From NCBI GenBank assembly GCA_030634925.1, contig DAOVZV010000067.1:1-6496 (forward strand): a stretch of 6,496 nucleotides of DNA. Direction: 5' to 3'. This stretch comes from Sulfurovum sp. (GTDB lineage Bacteria > Campylobacterota > Campylobacteria > Campylobacterales > Sulfurovaceae). The notes under the pieces were generated by a model. It was given only the letters and a program-made list of their open reading frames with translations. It did no database searches and was not told where the DNA came from. Made by a program: the position numbers and the translations under genes. Position 1 is the first letter of the stretch, and every line of letters starts with the position of its first letter. Shown piece by piece: positions 4,774 through 6,496 of this stretch.

Positions 4774-4780
4774 TCTACAA
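4763..4780 (-). terminator. 18-bp perfect palindrome, likely terminator of the DUF1566 gene
   Basis: TTGTAGATTAATCTACAA equals its own reverse complement and is centred on the TAA stop of the 204-aa gene. Read on the minus strand, the hairpin (7 bp stem, TTAA loop) is followed by TTTTAAT (from 4762), a short U-tract, so it can serve as intrinsic terminator for the leftward DUF1566 transcript. On the plus strand no U-tract follows. Part of the palindrome codes for the last three residues and stop of the 204-aa protein. Confidence 0.5.
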
Positions 4781-4809
4781 GATGTGTATCAACCACCAGT
4801 TACACATCT
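4780..4809. other. Second hairpin at the convergent junction
   Basis: AGATGTGTA (4780-4788) pairs perfectly with TACACATCT (4801-4809) around a 12-base loop. It directly abuts the 18-bp palindrome and covers the stop region of the DUF1566 gene. With no U-tract on the plus side it is at best a weak or Rho-assisted stop for the nagZ-like operon, or a 3' end stabiliser. Confidence 0.4.
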
Positions 4810-5202
4810 AAGAGCTTTAAGAGACTTTTTGTCTCCATTTTTGCTAATACTATCTGCGAAATCTACTACCCAAGCATATACTTTGTCATTAGAAGCTTCT
4901 GTAGCACTCCAATATACCCTAGATGATGGTATAAATGGAGGATATATAGTATCCTTTGATTTAGTATCATCTATCAAAGAGTTGAGTTCCCTAATAGTTG
5001 GAAGTCTCCAATCTTTATAACCATTTAGTGATAATCTATCACAATATATCTTTGCATTTACCCAAGTTGAATACATCACTTTGGGACTATCTTGCCATTT
5101 GAGCCTTGTGTCTCTATCTCTAACTATGTCACCACCTTTGCTAAATCCACCAGCATATACAAAAGTACTAAACAAAACTATACTCAAAAATATAAATCTC
5201 AT
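4789..5202 (-). CDS. Small secreted DUF1566 (Lcl C-terminal-like) protein
   Basis: This protein consists of a signal peptide (1-17, ending VYA then GG) and one DUF1566/Lcl-type domain, a C-type-lectin-like fold often found in secreted or surface proteins of bacteria. Diagnostic pieces are [14 protein letters not shown] (25-38, matching the family's V-D-x-x-T-G-L-x-W start), [18 protein letters not shown] (61-78, the family hallmark), VYWSATEA (96-103) and a terminal ALRCV (130-134). Cys54 and Cys133 are the only cysteines and lie where family members form the fold's disulfide. At 137 residues it is a single-domain minimal member. The ATG is preceded at five bases by GAGGAG, a strong ribosome site. 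It converges with the 204-aa gene (15 bp between stops) and is divergent from the cadherin-repeat lipoprotein, with which it shares a compact promoter region. Ligand unknown. Confidence 0.88.
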   Translation of the reverse strand: MRFIFLSIVLFSTFVYAGGFSKGGDIVRDRDTRLKWQDSPKVMYSTWVNAKIYCDRLSLNGYKDWRLPTIRELNSLIDDTKSKDTIYPPFIPSSRVYWSATEASNDKVYAWVVDFADSISKNGDKKSLKALRCVTGG

Positions 5203-5266
5203 AATATCTCCTCAAATAAAAGTAACACAATAGCAAAATTTTACTGAAAACTACTCTAAAGTTAGG

Positions 5267-5278
5267 TATAATATTATA
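5267..5278. promoter_or_regulatory. Overlapping opposed -10 boxes (12-bp palindrome)
   Basis: TATAATATTATA is a perfect palindrome with TATAAT on the plus strand (5267-5272) and on the minus strand (5278-5273). The plus box would start the lipoprotein transcript near 5279, giving a leader of about 17 bases holding AAAGGA. The minus box would start the DUF1566 transcript near 5266 with a roughly 64-base leader. The boxes face each other, so RNA polymerase could bind for only one gene at a time. Upstream TTAGG before the plus box is the only other visible context. Confidence 0.45.
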
Positions 5279-5295
5279 TATATGAAAGGATAGTT

Positions 5296-6496
5296 TTGAA
5301 AAAAAATATATTATATTCATTACCACTTCTAGCTATATTGAGTAGCTGTTCTGATAATGGAGTCCAAGGAATACAGACAGAGACTAGCTATTTCAAAGAA
5401 GAGATAAAAATAGATACAACAACTCCTATATTTACCTCTGCATCTGATATAAGTGTATCAGAAGAGCAACTTGAAGCGATAACTCTATTGGCAACAGATG
5501 ATAATAATATCAGTTATCGTATAGATGGAGGAGATAGTAATAGTTTCAATATAGATAGTATAAGTGGATTGGTTAGTTTCAATGATAAACCTAGCTTTGA
5601 AGATAAATCTATATACTCGTTTGAAGCATACGCAACAGATGGGACAAATGAAGCCAATCAAAGTGTAACTATCTCTATCACAAATATCATAGAGATTACT
5701 CCTCAACTTGATAATCCAACGGCAAATACTATACCAGAAAATATATCAATAGGTAGTATAGTAGCCAAGATAAATAGTGCTAGTGATGATATTGACTCAA
5801 ATGATATTTTGGGATATAGCATAGTAGAGGGAGATACAAATAGAGACTTCAATATCTCTAATAGTGGTGTCATATCTATCAACAAAGCTCTTGATTTTGA
5901 GACTACTCCAAACTATGATTTATCTATAATAGCAACCAATGCAAAAGGAGATAGCTCTCCTATATCGTTGTCTCTAACTATCACCAATATCATAGAGTTA
6001 GCTCCCCTACTCTCTGCTATATCTGATATTACACTTAGTACATATACTCCTATCGGTACAGATATAGCATCTATCCTCACAGACAATAGCAGTATAGATA
6101 CAAATACTATAGATAGCTATAGCATATTATCAGGTAATACAGATGAGGACTTTACTATCTCTAGTAGTGGTATCATCTCAACTAGTCATATACTAAACAA
6201 TGCCAAAACTCCTGATTATAATATAATCATAAATGCAACAAACAGTGCTGGAACAACTCCTATAACTATCAAAATACATATATCCAAACCACCTATATCT
6301 AGCATATACTACCAATCAGACTATAACTCATCTGCGTTGGGTGCATTGGTATCATTATCTGCTACAAGTATAATGGGAGACTATCCTATATCAGGATATG
6401 AGTGGGAAAGAGAAGGCAATATCATATCCTCTACCAAAGATATGGATATAAATGCTTCTACATTAGGACTAGGTGAGCATAATATCACACTCACCA
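5296..6496 (+). CDS. Surface lipoprotein with cadherin-like and PKD-like domains, 3' end outside window
   Basis: I read this frame by hand: 400 codons open from TTG 5296 to the right edge. TTG is chosen because AAAGGA (5285-5290) lies five bases upstream and because the resulting N-terminus is a textbook lipoprotein signal: MKKN, apolar run, lipobox LSSC with acylated C18. No earlier in-frame ATG fits. After a short linker come three cadherin-like domains, about 41-134, 135-235 and 236-332, in register at 100-101 residues (F84, F185, F286 equivalent). Each carries a Y-x-I...D/N...F-x-I-x-x-x-S-G-x-(I/V)-S motif; domain 2 keeps PEN (147-149) and LDFE (199-202), typical of calcium-binding cadherin repeats, while ITNIIE replaces the usual DxNDNxP linker. 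From about 333 a PKD-like domain begins (ISGYEWEREGN 365-375). Such proteins are surface adhesins or matrix binders. Divergent from the DUF1566 gene. Confidence 0.88.
   Translation, partial: MKKNILYSLPLLAILSSCSDNGVQGIQTETSYFKEEIKIDTTTPIFTSASDISVSEEQLEAITLLATDDNNISYRIDGGDSNSFNIDSISGLVSFNDKPSFEDKSIYSFEAYATDGTNEANQSVTISITNIIEITPQLDNPTANTIPENISIGSIVAKINSASDDIDSNDILGYSIVEGDTNRDFNISNSGVISINKALDFETTPNYDLSIIATNAKGDSSPISLSLTITNIIELAPLLSAISDITLSTYTPIGTDIASILTDNSSIDTNTIDSYSILSGNTDEDFTISSSGIISTSHILNNAKTPDYNIIINATNSAGTTPITIKIHISKPPISSIYYQSDYNSSALGALVSLSATSIMGDYPISGYEWEREGNIISSTKDMDINASTLGLGEHNITLT
5677..5997 (+). repeat. Direct repeat marking the 303-bp cadherin-domain period
   Basis: The 18-base sequence coding Ile-Thr-Asn-Ile-Ile-Glu at the end of domain 1 (5677-5694) recurs at the end of domain 2 (5980-5997) with one mismatch (ATCACAAATATC against ATCACCAATATC), exactly 303 bp or 101 codons later. 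Between these marks, the DNA of the domains has diverged strongly, so the duplication is not recent or the linker is held by selection. Confidence 0.6.

Noticed and set aside
4784..5020. Plus-strand open frame antisense to the DUF1566 gene
   Set aside because: The minus-strand reading has signal peptide, family motifs and a GAGGAG ribosome site; the plus reading has none.
5485..5885. Two minus-strand open frames within the lipoprotein gene
   Set aside because: Shadows of the TTG-initiated plus frame, which has lipobox, ribosome site and three in-register repeats.

Overview
This AT-rich window (clearly well under 40% G+C by eye) reads like the chromosome of a free-living or environmental Campylobacterota (Sulfurimonas/Sulfurovum/Arcobacter-type). 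The evidence is a short DprA of the form seen in that group, TATAAT -10 boxes with little or no -35, AAAGGA-type ribosome sites, heavy ATA/CTA/AGA codon use, and tightly packed genes. The assignment is an inference from style, not from a marker gene. No tRNA, rRNA, CRISPR, IS element or phage gene is visible.

Layout. 1-538 (-): 5' part of a COG4339-type HD-domain phosphohydrolase that runs off the left edge. It is divergent from 615-1391 (+), dprA (DNA uptake/transformation), across a 76-bp promoter region. dprA converges with only 1 bp between stop codons on a leftward two-gene unit: 2795-2214 (-), an exported TlpA/ResA-like thioredoxin (CPPC), then 2205-1393 (-), an exported, cysteine-free, all-helical protein with a strict 9-residue repeat. 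Next comes a 264-bp intergenic region, the most unusual part of the window. It holds a strong nested hairpin (2888-2983) whose predicted unpaired segments carry three identical AAAAGGAG octamers, flanked by palindromic pairs of TATAAT boxes pointing both ways. Then a rightward pair: 3060-4148 (+), an exported GH3 beta-N-acetylhexosaminidase (NagZ-like), and 4159-4773 (+), a secreted beta-rich protein of unknown family. These converge on 5202-4789 (-), a small secreted DUF1566/Lcl-domain protein, with two back-to-back hairpins at the junction. Finally, 5296-6496 (+) is the N-terminal 400 residues of a surface lipoprotein with three cadherin-like repeats (about 101 residues each) and the start of a PKD-like domain. 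It starts at TTG and runs off the right edge.

Functional theme. Apart from dprA and the HD protein, every gene encodes a product with an export signal. The right two thirds of the window is therefore a cell-envelope/surface cluster (thioredoxin-fold protein, helical periplasmic or surface protein, cell-wall sugar hydrolase, two small secreted proteins, large adhesin-like lipoprotein). No single pathway ties them together; functional links beyond the two likely operons (tlpA-like + helical gene; nagZ-like + 204-aa gene) are inference. The best candidate for something undescribed is the 2825-3003 intergenic RNA/regulatory element, followed by the nonad-repeat helical protein.
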